A stretch of DNA of 17,658 nucleotides from an uncultured bacterium (GCA_905214155.1 CAJMLC010000017.1:1-17658), one strand, 5' to 3'; positions 7,141-14,584 are shown, counted from the first letter of the stretch. Numbers and translations: made by a program. The notes: a model not told the origin generated them from the sequence alone.

Positions 7141-7188
7141 GATACAGCAACGCTCCGGCAGTTTCTGCTGCCGGAGCGTTGCTGTATC
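7141..7188. terminator. Perfect 21-bp hairpin between convergent genes
   Basis: Bases 7141-7161 are exactly complementary to 7168-7188, with a six-base loop. It lies 4 bases after the ZIP stop and 11 bases before the MATE stop. There is no T-run on either side, so it is an atypical terminator. It may serve both transcripts as a terminator or 3'-end stabiliser. Confidence 0.6.
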
Positions 7189-7199
7189 CATGGGACGTG

Positions 7200-8660
7200 T
7201 CAGGCGCGGCGCTTGTAGAGATAGCGGTAGTCCATCTTCAGGATGTTCCGGACGAACGGGATCATCATCACAAGGTCGGCGGCGAACCACGCCATCGGGT
7301 CGGCAAGGCAAAGCGCCACGTAGGCCGCGTGGGGCGCAGCCGCGCTGACCTCGCCGCCGGCCACAGCCGCCGGCAGCAGCAGACAGACCAGCACACGCGC
7401 GACCAGCTCGGCCACGCCGCCGCCGAGGATGAACTGCGGCTTGCCGATGCCCTGCACGCAGTTGCGCAGCAGGAAGACCCCGCCGAGGAAGAGCATCAGC
7501 GACATATCGACGCGCATATAGCCGTTGCCAAAGCGAATGGTATCCGCCGTGACCTTGTCGGCGCTGAGGAACAGGTGCAGATAGAAATTGCCGATCGTGG
7601 ACAGGAAGCCGAGCGCGGCGGAAATGGCAGTCGCGATGGCGAACATCACGAGCGCCTGCCGCGCGCCCTTGCGGATGCGCTCAAAATTGCCCGCGCCGAG
7701 GTTCTGCGCGACGAAGCTCGTCATCGCAGTGCCGAGTCCGTTGAGCAGCGTCATCAGGGAACCTGTGAATTTGTTGGCCGCGCCGAAGCCGTTCTGCGCG
7801 GCATTGGAGACCATCTGGCCGTCCAGAATGTCAAACTTCACAACGACGCTCTGCACGACGATGATGCCGATGGCCAGCACGGAGAACTGCAGCCCGAGCG
7901 GGATGCCCTGCAAGGCGTGCTGGCCGATGTCGCGTCGCGTGATGGCCCAGTCCTCGCGGTGGAGCCGGAGCTTCGGATAGCGGGCGAAGGCGTAGCAGAA
8001 GCAGCCGATGGTGCTGAGCAGCTGCGCCAGCACGGTGGCGATGGCCGCACCCGCGACGCCCCAGCGGAACGTGACGATGAACAGCAGATCGAGCCCGACG
8101 TTCAGCGCCGTGGAGAACAGGAGGAACAGCAGCGGCGTCACCGAATCGCCCAGGCTGCGGAGGAAGGAGCAGATGAAGTTGTAGAACAGCTGCGCGCCGA
8201 TGCCGGCGAAGATGATCGCGCAGTAGGTGAATGCGGCGCGATAGACCTCGCCGCTCGCGGGCGTGAGGTTGATCCAGGCGAGCATCGGGTTCAGCAGCAC
8301 GAGCGCCAGCGCCGTGAGCGCGACGGTCAGTGCCGCGGAGAGGACGATCTGTGTCGCGAGCGAGCGGCGCACGGCGGCCTCGTCATGCGCGCCGACGCTC
8401 CGCGCCGTCACCGCGCAGAAGCCCGCGCTGACGCCGAAGGCGAATTGCAGGAAGATGAACGCGATGGGGGACGTGTCGTTCACGCCCGCGACCTCGTCTG
8501 CCGCGAGCGTCTGGCCGACGATGGCCGCGTCGCTGATCGTGTAGATCTGCTGGAGCAGATAGGAAATGATGATCGGGATGGAAAACAGGAAGATGGTCTT
8601 CCAGCACGTGCCCTCGGTCAGGTCGATGGGCTGGAAGAGGGAAAGCCGTTTTTTCGTCAT
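7200..8660 (-). CDS. MATE-family multidrug/sodium efflux transporter
   Basis: A 486-residue, 12-helix inner-membrane exporter. By family knowledge it expels organic cations, drugs or metabolites in exchange for Na+ or H+. The N-terminus DLTEGTCWKTIFLFSIPIIISY and the following LQQIYTISDAAIVGQ are characteristic of NorM/DinF-like MATE proteins. A second, related half starts near the middle (PLGLQFSVLAIGIIVVQ). Length and hydrophobic pattern fit the family. The start at 8660 (ATG) is preferred because AGGTGA lies 5 bases upstream; a GTG at 8669 overlaps that site. It has its own consensus promoter at 8705-8733. It follows the solute-binding lipoprotein on the same strand, with no strong terminator between them. 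The substrate is unknown. Confidence 0.93.
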   Translation of the reverse strand: MTKKRLSLFQPIDLTEGTCWKTIFLFSIPIIISYLLQQIYTISDAAIVGQTLAADEVAGVNDTSPIAFIFLQFAFGVSAGFCAVTARSVGAHDEAAVRRSLATQIVLSAALTVALTALALVLLNPMLAWINLTPASGEVYRAAFTYCAIIFAGIGAQLFYNFICSFLRSLGDSVTPLLFLLFSTALNVGLDLLFIVTFRWGVAGAAIATVLAQLLSTIGCFCYAFARYPKLRLHREDWAITRRDIGQHALQGIPLGLQFSVLAIGIIVVQSVVVKFDILDGQMVSNAAQNGFGAANKFTGSLMTLLNGLGTAMTSFVAQNLGAGNFERIRKGARQALVMFAIATAISAALGFLSTIGNFYLHLFLSADKVTADTIRFGNGYMRVDMSLMLFLGGVFLLRNCVQGIGKPQFILGGGVAELVARVLVCLLLPAAVAGGEVSAAAPHAAYVALCLADPMAWFAADLVMMIPFVRNILKMDYRYLYKRRA

Positions 8661-8733
8661 AAAAATCACCTACAGAATGGGCTGTAATTTTCTTCAGAGG
8701 TGAGATTATAGTCCGTAGGTGAAATTTTGTCAA
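8661..8733 (-). promoter_or_regulatory. MATE promoter with repeated AGGTGA half-sites
   Basis: On the minus strand TTGACA (8733-8728), a 17-base spacer and TATAAT (8710-8705) are both perfect. GTAGGTGA occurs at 8715-8722 in the spacer, AGGTGAG at 8698-8704 next to the -10 box, and its inverse TCACCTAC at 8666-8673 over the ribosome site. The repetition suggests a repressor or activator site, as is common for MATE genes, but the binding protein is not in view. Confidence 0.65.
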
Positions 8734-8783
8734 GTGAGATTTTTACGCATTTTTTGTCGATTTTTCATGCGGGTTTGTTCACT

Positions 8784-10988
8784 TTATCCGTACTGCTCCT
8801 TGAGGTAGAGCGATGCGCGGGACTGGATGTGTTCCGCGGCCTGTCCCACGGAGCAGCCGCCCGCGAAGTAGACCGCGGCCTCCTCCTGCAAAATCTCCTC
8901 CAGCGCCGGATCGAGCCCCTCCAGCACGCTTGTCTTATCCAGCAGCGAGCAGAATTGGTCCGCGTCCGTCTGACTGAGTTTCTGAACGTTTCCGCGCCAG
9001 TCCGTCCGTTCCCCGGCGCGATACGCCTCCAGTTCCGAGCGCAGCAGCGCGGCATTCGCCGGGAGCATGTCCTCCTGCAGATACGAGAAGCAGAACGTCA
9101 GAAACGCCTTCGCCCCGTCCAGATCGCGGCACTGCGGGCTGACGCCGAGGGACGAGAGGATGCGGTATCCGCTGCCGACGGAGCCGTCCGCCGTCGGATA
9201 GCCGATATAGGTGTAATCCGGCGTGCCGAACCAGTATTCCTTGGCGGCGTCGCTGCGTCCCGCCAGCTGGCCGATGGAGTTCGTCCACGAGAGCGTGACG
9301 AGCGTGCGCTCCCGCTCGGCGGGCGTCGAGCCGTCGCCGCCCCACGCGCGGCACCAGGCGAGGAGATCGCAGAAGCTCTGCGTCTCAAAATCGCACGCCG
9401 CAGCGGCCTTGTCCACATGCGCCCCGAGGCAGTAGGCCGCGCAGAGTGCGAAGAGGTTGCCCGGCGTGTTCCAAGAGTCGAGCGGCACCCAGCCCTCCGG
9501 CATCTGCCGCCGCGCGGTCTCCAGATCCGCGAGCGTGACGCCCGGCCCCGGAAACAGGCTCGCCGGACCGATCAGCGTGTCGACCTCGACGGTCAGCGGC
9601 AGCTGATAGAGCTGCCCGTCCTCGGTCAGCAGGTCATAGAGATTCGGCAGGAGGCTGTCTTCTGTCAAGTCGCTGCCGAGCAGCGGCAGCAGATCGCCCC
9701 CGACGTCCTCCGCCGCGAGCGGCGGGGCGTTGTATCCGGCCATATAAAAGGCATAGAGATCGGGGGCCTGACCGGCGGCGATCTGTGTGCGGAGCTGGTC
9801 GGCGGGCGCGTAATCGGTATAATTGGAATCGGAGTAGATCTCGTAATCGACACGGAATTTGTTCTGGCTCCGGTTAAAATCCTCGATCATCGTGGTGAAC
9901 TGCGGCATCATGGCGTCTCCGGCGGCGATCGCGAGCGTGAGCACTGTTTTTTCAGGCGCCGGGCCGGGCACGCGGCGCAGGATGGCCAGCTCCGTGTCGT
10001 CCGGCGAGTAGAGGAGAAAACCAAATGCGGACTGGAAGAGCTGGCTGGCCGTGTTCTTCAGGCCCTGCTCCTGCCAGCTGACGAGGACTTCCGCGGCGGT
10101 CAGCTCCGCCGTCTCGGCGTCAATGCTCTTGCTGCTGCCGCAGAGCAGGCGGCCATCCGCGGCGAGGCCGAGACCGGTGAGATTCGTTTCACAGGGCATC
10201 GTATCTGTGGGTGCAAGCGTCTCGGGTGCGAAGCGGTGCAGCTCCGGCAGCGGGGTCGCGCCATAGCGGTCGCGCGTCAGGACGCAGAGCGTCCCGCCGG
10301 AGACGGTCATCGCCTCGTAGGCCCAGCCGTCGTCCGTCTCGGCGGTCTGCCGCGCGGTCTCCGCGCCGGCCTTGTCCAGCAGGACGAGCAGTGAAGAGCT
10401 GAGCAGCAGGAAGCCGTGCTCCGTCGTGCGGAGCTGTGAAAAACGCGCGCCGTTCTCGGCGTAGATCGTTTGCAGCAGGATCGTCTCCTGCATCGCCCCG
10501 GCGCTGCCGTAGTGCGTGAGGGCGAGCTTGCCGATGGTAGTGGACTCGGAGAAGTGGACGGCCCCATGTCCATCGGCATACGCACCCGGCAGACTCCCGC
10601 TCAGCAGCCAGAAGCCGTCTTCATTGTCGGAACCAAGCGCGTAGAGATATTCCGCGCCGTCCGGGAGCGGCAGCGCCTCGGCCTCGCCGTCGAGGGTCGT
10701 CCGGGCCAGCGCGAGGCCGTCCTCGGTGAAGCCGCCGACGAGGATCACATCGTCCAGAACGGTCAGAGCCGTCGCCGACAGGAGCGGCGCGGGCAGCGGA
10801 AGCGTCTGATATTCATAGTGAAATTCGCCGCCAGTGGATTCAACTGGCGCGGCGGTGGAAGCGCTGTCCAGTGTTGTAGTGGGATGCGCGTCAGGCAGGG
10901 AAACGGTCGTCACCTCGCGCGGCGCGGCACAGCCGCAGAGCAGCGCAAGCAGCAGAAAAACGGCAAAGAAGGGCCGGAATTTGTTCAT
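8784..10988 (-). CDS. Orphan extracellular solute-binding-type lipoprotein with a large N-terminal domain
   Basis: A 734-residue secreted lipoprotein. The signal peptide NKFRPFFAVFLLLALLCGC places the lipidated Cys at residue 20. Residues ~55-340 are strand-rich with repeated short units (VILVGGF, DGFWLLSGSL, HGFLLLSSS, GGTLCVLTRD, DGRLLCGSS), resembling a beta-propeller. From ~346 the pattern is a family-1 ABC substrate-binding protein (TVLTLAIAAGDAMMPQFTTM, then FNRSQNKFRVDYEIYS, QIAAGQAPDLYAF). Such proteins normally feed sugars or peptides to a permease, but none is encoded here. The start at 10988 is chosen because GGAGG lies 5 bases upstream. The gene diverges from the second BlaI gene and shares its mirror-symmetric operator. 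This points to a sensing or cell-envelope role rather than ordinary uptake. The ligand is unknown. Confidence 0.85.
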   Translation of the reverse strand: MNKFRPFFAVFLLLALLCGCAAPREVTTVSLPDAHPTTTLDSASTAAPVESTGGEFHYEYQTLPLPAPLLSATALTVLDDVILVGGFTEDGLALARTTLDGEAEALPLPDGAEYLYALGSDNEDGFWLLSGSLPGAYADGHGAVHFSESTTIGKLALTHYGSAGAMQETILLQTIYAENGARFSQLRTTEHGFLLLSSSLLVLLDKAGAETARQTAETDDGWAYEAMTVSGGTLCVLTRDRYGATPLPELHRFAPETLAPTDTMPCETNLTGLGLAADGRLLCGSSKSIDAETAELTAAEVLVSWQEQGLKNTASQLFQSAFGFLLYSPDDTELAILRRVPGPAPEKTVLTLAIAAGDAMMPQFTTMIEDFNRSQNKFRVDYEIYSDSNYTDYAPADQLRTQIAAGQAPDLYAFYMAGYNAPPLAAEDVGGDLLPLLGSDLTEDSLLPNLYDLLTEDGQLYQLPLTVEVDTLIGPASLFPGPGVTLADLETARRQMPEGWVPLDSWNTPGNLFALCAAYCLGAHVDKAAAACDFETQSFCDLLAWCRAWGGDGSTPAERERTLVTLSWTNSIGQLAGRSDAAKEYWFGTPDYTYIGYPTADGSVGSGYRILSSLGVSPQCRDLDGAKAFLTFCFSYLQEDMLPANAALLRSELEAYRAGERTDWRGNVQKLSQTDADQFCSLLDKTSVLEGLDPALEEILQEEAAVYFAGGCSVGQAAEHIQSRASLYLKEQYG

Positions 10989-10995
10989 AAATACC

Positions 10996-11046
10996 TCCAA
11001 TCAGAGTCATTGGAAAGAGGCGCGCTGTATGCGCATACAGCGCGCC
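10996..11046 (-). promoter_or_regulatory. Structured 5' leader of the lipoprotein gene
   Basis: Bases 11019-11046 form a perfect 28-bp palindrome centred on GCGC at 11031-11034. A second small hairpin pairs TCCAAT (10996-11001) with ATTGGA (11009-11014) and overlaps the GGAGG ribosome site (10994-10998). Both lie in the ~125-base leader of the lipoprotein mRNA. They could stabilise the RNA or limit translation. Confidence 0.5.
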
Positions 11047-11095
11047 GGTTGGTCGTTTGTGTATGTTTGCTGGGACGGGAACCTCCTTTCTACGA

Positions 11096-11115
11096 CAGAC
11101 TATTGCAATCGTCTG
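11096..11115. promoter_or_regulatory. BlaI-2 operator 1
   Basis: CAGACTATTGCAATCGTCTG is a 20-bp dyad with a single mismatched pair. It covers the predicted transcription start of the lipoprotein gene. It shares AGACTAT...ATCGTCT with the two operators at 11121-11138 and 11167-11184. Confidence 0.7.
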
Positions 11116-11120
11116 AAATG

Positions 11121-11184
11121 AGACTATCACAATCGTCTGGAAATGTCAAGCGCTCTTGACAGATTTGGACGAATGTGATAGTCT
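11121..11184. promoter_or_regulatory. Mirror-symmetric divergent promoter with two BlaI-2 operators
   Basis: This 64-bp segment is an imperfect palindrome (25 of 32 pairs match). The centre, TGTCAAGCGCTCTTGACA (11144-11161), holds two back-to-back -35 boxes. Leftward TTGACA (11149-11144) is 17 bases from TAGTCT (11126-11121) and drives the lipoprotein gene. Rightward TTGACA (11156-11161) is 17 bases from TAGTCT (11179-11184) and drives BlaI-2. Each -10 box is the end of an operator: AGACTATCACAATCGTCT (11121-11138) and its mirror at 11167-11184, matching at 16 of 18 positions. One repressor should therefore shut both genes. The arrangement is seen directly; binding by BlaI-2 is inferred. Confidence 0.8.
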
Positions 11185-11212
11185 GAAACCAACAACAGGC
11201 AGGAGGAAGAAC

Positions 11213-11569
11213 ATGAAGCTGTTTGATTCGGAATGGAAGGTCATGGAGGTGCTCTGGCAGGAGGATGACCTGACGGCGAAGGAAATTTCGCTGCGGCTGG
11301 CGGAGTCCATCGGCTGGAACAAGAACACGACCTATACCGTCCTCAAGAAGTGCATCGACAAGGGCGCGATCGAGCGGCGGGAGCCGAATTTCGTCTGCCA
11401 CGCCGCCATCACCAAGGCGCAGGCGCAGAAGGAGGAGGCCGATTCGCTGCTGGACAAGGTGTTCGGCGGTTCGGCGGAGCTGCTGTTTGCGTCGATCCTG
11501 TCGGATCGTCCGCTCTCGAAGGAAGAGGCCGCGCGGCTGCGCGTGCTGGTGGAGGAATACGAGGCATGA
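11213..11569 (+). CDS. BlaI/MecI-family winged-helix repressor (circuit 2)
   Basis: A 118-residue BlaI-type repressor. The winged helix spans about residues 3-68 (LFDSEWKVMEVLW, AKEISLRLAESIGWNKNTTYTVLKKC), with a helical dimerisation tail (KEEADSLLDKVFGGSAELLFASIL). Family members dimerise on dyads and are inactivated by proteolysis signalled by the M56 partner. The start at 11213 has AGGAGG 6 bases upstream; an earlier in-frame ATG at 11156 would lie in the promoter. The TGA overlaps the ATG of the M56-M23 gene (ATGA, 11566-11569), so the two proteins should be made in step. Three matching dyads lie just upstream. The recognition helix (NKNTTYTVLKK) differs from BlaI-1 (ARSTTLTLLRR), in line with different operator sequences. 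Confidence 0.93.
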   Translation: MKLFDSEWKVMEVLWQEDDLTAKEISLRLAESIGWNKNTTYTVLKKCIDKGAIERREPNFVCHAAITKAQAQKEEADSLLDKVFGGSAELLFASILSDRPLSKEEAARLRVLVEEYEA

Positions 11570-13038
11570 AGGGGATGCAGGCGGCCATGCTCGGCGGGAG
11601 CGCGATGATCCTGCTCGTCCTCGCGCTGCGGCTGCTTCTGAAAAAGCACCTGCCGCGGCGGCTGTTCCCGGCGCTCTGGTGCGCGGCGGCGGTGCGTCTG
11701 CTGCTGCCGATCGAGATCCCGACGCGCTGGAGCGTCTGGAATCTGCTGCGCGGCGCGGAAGCCGCGCAGACCAGAAGCACAGGCACGCGCATCCCGTTCC
11801 CGGCCCTGACGCAGGCCGCAGAAACAGCGACGGTGCAGACGGCAAAGGCCGGAGCGGTCAGCACCATTTTGCTGATCTGGGCGGTCGGGATGGCGCTGCT
11901 CGCGGCGTATTTTATCGTTGGATACGCGGTAATGGTGCGCCGGTTTTGCGGGACGCGCCTTGCGCCGCAGCCGTCCGTTGACGCGCTGCTGGATCGGTTC
12001 CGCTTTGCGCGGGATCCGCGCATCTGCCGCACGGCGAACCGCCGCGCGCCGCTGACGTTCGGCGTGCTCCGGCCGACGGTGCTGCTTCCGGAGGATCTGG
12101 AGGTCGGGACGGCGGAGTTTCAGCTGATCCTGGCGCATGAGCTGGCGCACATCCGGCGGAAGGACTGCCTGCGGAAGGCCCTGTTCGCAGCCTGCCTCTG
12201 CCTGTACTGGTGGCATCCGCTGGTCTGGCTCATGACGGTGCTCGCAGGCCGCGATATGGAGCTGGCCTGTGACGAGGCGGTCCTGCGCGCGCTGGGTTCA
12301 GAGTGCAAAAAGGCCTACGCGCTGACACTGCTCGATATGGCGCAGCGGCGGCCCGCGCCCGCGCCGCTCTGCAGCGCCTTTGCACGCAGCCGCGCGGAGG
12401 AACGCATCCGCGCGATCCTGCAATACCGGCGCGTCCCGGCCTGGGCCGGGATTTGCGCGGCGCTGCTGTTCACACTGTCTGCAAGCGTTTTTGCGACACA
12501 GGCAACGGCCCCGATCCGGACGGCGCAGCCGGCCGTGCGGGAAGTGGAAGCCGTTCCGGCCGCGCAGGCTTCGGCGGAGCCGGACATCCGCTATATCGAG
12601 GCGGAGATCGTGCCGCTCGCGGCGGCGGAAGCGCCAAAGTATGTCTGGCCGTTGGAGAATGCGGACGCTGCGGTGACAGATCCCTATGGGATGCGCGTGC
12701 ATCCGCTGACCAAAACGGAACATTTCCATTCCGGCATTGATCTGGCCGCGGAGAGCGGGGAGAACGTGCTGGCCGTCGCGGACGGAACCGTCCTCGATTG
12801 CAGCTACAACGAGGCCTACGGCTACGTCCTGACGCTGGGCCACGCGGACGGCGTCCAGACGCAGTACGCCCATCTGCGTGCATTTCTGGTCAGTCCCGGC
12901 GACACGGTCACACAGGGACAGGCGGTCGCGCTCGTGGGCGCGACCGGCTGGGCCACGGGGCCGCATCTGCACCTTGCCGTGGTGGTGGACGGCGAGTTCG
13001 TCGACCCGCTCGCGGCGCTCGGCGGCGGAAACGCTTGA
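11566..13038 (+). CDS. M56-M23 fusion metallopeptidase (BlaR1-like sensor with LytM-type outer domain)
   Basis: A 490-residue membrane protein joining two zinc-peptidase families. The N-terminal half is M56: helices near 5-25, 33-50 and 98-123, zinc motif HELAH at 191-195, then ELACDEA at 232-238, and a fourth helix near 293-310. After a proline/alanine linker, residues ~360-485 form an M23 (LytM/lysostaphin-like) domain with all usual ligands: HSGID (His388, Asp392), His436 in QYAHL and HLHL (His467, His469). M23 enzymes cut peptidoglycan cross-bridges or bind cell-wall peptides. Here the domain takes the place of the penicillin-binding sensor of BlaR1. The start at 11566 overlaps the BlaI-2 stop as ATGA, with GGAGG 10 bases upstream. 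M23/M56 proteins are a known architecture in Clostridia. Whether this one degrades wall or only senses it is unknown. Confidence 0.92.
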   Translation: MKGMQAAMLGGSAMILLVLALRLLLKKHLPRRLFPALWCAAAVRLLLPIEIPTRWSVWNLLRGAEAAQTRSTGTRIPFPALTQAAETATVQTAKAGAVSTILLIWAVGMALLAAYFIVGYAVMVRRFCGTRLAPQPSVDALLDRFRFARDPRICRTANRRAPLTFGVLRPTVLLPEDLEVGTAEFQLILAHELAHIRRKDCLRKALFAACLCLYWWHPLVWLMTVLAGRDMELACDEAVLRALGSECKKAYALTLLDMAQRRPAPAPLCSAFARSRAEERIRAILQYRRVPAWAGICAALLFTLSASVFATQATAPIRTAQPAVREVEAVPAAQASAEPDIRYIEAEIVPLAAAEAPKYVWPLENADAAVTDPYGMRVHPLTKTEHFHSGIDLAAESGENVLAVADGTVLDCSYNEAYGYVLTLGHADGVQTQYAHLRAFLVSPGDTVTQGQAVALVGATGWATGPHLHLAVVVDGEFVDPLAALGGGNA

Positions 13039-13045
13039 GGAATGT

Positions 13046-13211
13046 CTAGGGTGTATCTGAAAACTCCCAACGCACCCGGACAGCGGGTCTTTTTGCGGTG
13101 TGCCGCGTCATTTTTTCTTGAAATACGTCAGTATTCCCGCGAAAAAATGTCTTGCTCAACGCAAAAATCCCTCGCTGCCGGTCACATCATGAGTTTTCAG
13201 ATACACCCTAG
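13046..13211. mobile_element. MITE-like element with 21-bp perfect terminal inverted repeats
   Basis: Bases 13046-13066 are the exact reverse complement of 13191-13211. Both contain GGGTGTATCTGAAAACTC and end in CTAG. The interior also folds back: CAGCG/CGCTG (13081-13085, 13173-13177), TTTTTGCG/CGCAAAAA (13090-13097, 13160-13167), CATTTTTTC/GAAAAAATG (13109-13117, 13141-13149), and AATAC/GTATT around a GTCA apex. There is no coding capacity. The palindromic CTAG ends make the target duplication ambiguous (TA, CTA or CTAG). It sits 7 bases after the M56-M23 stop. It probably moves with a transposase supplied elsewhere. Confidence 0.8.
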
Positions 13212-13229
13212 TATCAAATGGATCAAAAC

Positions 13230-13256
13230 AGCCCCTCCGGCCTTGCCGGAGGGGCT
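13230..13256. terminator. Bidirectional terminator between M56-M23 and ROK genes
   Basis: AGCCCCTCCGGC (13230-13241) pairs with GCCGGAGGGGCT (13245-13256) around a three-base loop. TTTAT follows on the plus strand. GTTTTG follows on the minus strand. The position between two convergent genes fits a shared intrinsic terminator. Confidence 0.85.
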
Positions 13257-13269
13257 TTATGTATGTGCT

Positions 13270-14502
13270 TCAGAGAACGCCGTAGACCGCGTCGATCGCG
13301 CCGGGGTTTGCGTACAGCTCGCGCAGGGCAAAGGCGCCCGCGCCGATGAGTGGCGCGTCGTTGCCAAACTGCGAGCGGGAGATGTGCATCCGGCTGGAGA
13401 GCATGGGGTGCGCGCTGCGCTGTGCGGACTGGACCGTGCGGTCGAAAAAGCCGGGGATCTCGAAGATCGACCCGCTGACGATGATCTGGTCGGGACAGAG
13501 CGTGTTCATCAGGTTGGCGAGGCCGATGCCGAGCAGATCGGCGCAGTCCCAGACGTAGGATGGCATCTGCTGCGCGGAGGCCCGCGTCAGCTGCTGGAGC
13601 GTGCGCGGCACGGCCCGCGCAAGGCGGTCCATGTCGAGGTAGAGGTCGTCCGTCAGCTGGCCGCCATTCAGCATATAGTTGCTGAGCGTCATGTCGGAGG
13701 CCACGGCGGAGACGCAGCCGCGGTTGCCGCAGAAGCAGGCTGCACCGTTCGGAACCAGGACGATGTGGCCGAATTCCGGCGTGATCTTGTGCGTGCCGTA
13801 ATACGGCGCGCGGTCGTAGGCAAAGCCGCTGCCGATGCCGTGGTGGATGATCAGATAGTAGACGCGCGGCGAGCCCGCGGCAGAACCGAACCAGCTCTCG
13901 GCCAGGGCCCCGGCATCCGCGTCGTTTTCGACGAAGATGGGACAGCGGAACTCGCGCGCGAGGACATCATAGAAATTGAAATTCTTCAGCGGCTTGAGCG
14001 AGTGGGAATAGACGAGCTTGCGGTCGAGGATCGGGCTGGGGACCGAGAGGCCGATGCCGGCGAGCTTCTGCCCGCGCTCTTCCATGCCGCGGAGCATGGT
14101 GTGGAGCATCTCGTTCATCAGCCGCGTGACGGGAACGGGCTTGATGGTGCGCAGCGGCTTTTTCATGACGCAGGAGAGCTGGCCGGTCAGATCGACCTTG
14201 GCGACGGTCAGGCTGTCGTCCTGCAGCAGGACGGCCACGGCGAAGATCTTTTCCGTGTGCAGCTCGAGCAGGACGGCGGGCTTGCCGATCAGGCCGTCGT
14301 CGGTCGTGCCGATCTCCCGGATGTAGCCGAGCGTGAGCAGCTCGTCAACGAGGGAGCTGACGGTCGCGCGCGTCAGCCCGGTGCGCTTGGAAAGATCGGC
14401 GCGGGACAAAATATGCTCCTGCAGGAGCAGGTTCAAGATCAGCGAAAGATTGGTATTCCGCATTTCTGCGTGGCTGGCCTTCAGGCCCGATGCTTGTTTC
14501 AC
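13270..14502 (-). CDS. ROK-family transcriptional repressor (NagC/XylR type)
   Basis: A 410-residue protein with an N-terminal helix-turn-helix (about residues 25-65; ILSRADLSKRTGLTRATVSSL) and a C-terminal ROK sugar-kinase-like domain. The kinase-like part has ENDAD at about 192-196, the sequence GHIVLVPNGAACFCGNRGCV with the zinc-binding Cys triad C-x-C-G-x-x-G-C (about 256-263), and GIGSGFAYD. Relatives repress sugar-uptake genes and release DNA when a sugar or sugar phosphate binds. The start is taken as GTG 14502, with AGGAG 9 bases upstream; it yields the usual N-terminus. A longer GTG start at 14578-14580 has no ribosome site. No sugar genes are beside it, so its targets lie elsewhere or are only itself. 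The inducer is unknown. Confidence 0.88.
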   Translation of the reverse strand: MKQASGLKASHAEMRNTNLSLILNLLLQEHILSRADLSKRTGLTRATVSSLVDELLTLGYIREIGTTDDGLIGKPAVLLELHTEKIFAVAVLLQDDSLTVAKVDLTGQLSCVMKKPLRTIKPVPVTRLMNEMLHTMLRGMEERGQKLAGIGLSVPSPILDRKLVYSHSLKPLKNFNFYDVLAREFRCPIFVENDADAGALAESWFGSAAGSPRVYYLIIHHGIGSGFAYDRAPYYGTHKITPEFGHIVLVPNGAACFCGNRGCVSAVASDMTLSNYMLNGGQLTDDLYLDMDRLARAVPRTLQQLTRASAQQMPSYVWDCADLLGIGLANLMNTLCPDQIIVSGSIFEIPGFFDRTVQSAQRSAHPMLSSRMHISRSQFGNDAPLIGAGAFALRELYANPGAIDAVYGVL

Positions 14503-14584
14503 TCTGTAAAACTCCTGATCCGTATTTTGTTTACATTCAGAAAACTGGACGGCAGCGGGGCGAAAAGACTTTTTCGACACGCTG

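Noticed and set aside
7137..8687. 516-residue open frame opposite the MATE gene
   Set aside because: Low-complexity Arg/Glu/His/Asp composition and no recognisable domain. The minus strand is a textbook 12-helix transporter.
8740..8783. Possible terminator after the lipoprotein gene (CGCAT...ATGCG)
   Set aside because: Only a five-bp stem with a ~16-base loop; not convincing.
8727..10394. 555-residue open frame opposite the lipoprotein gene
   Set aside because: Shadow frame. The minus strand has a signal peptide, a lipobox and a solute-binding domain.
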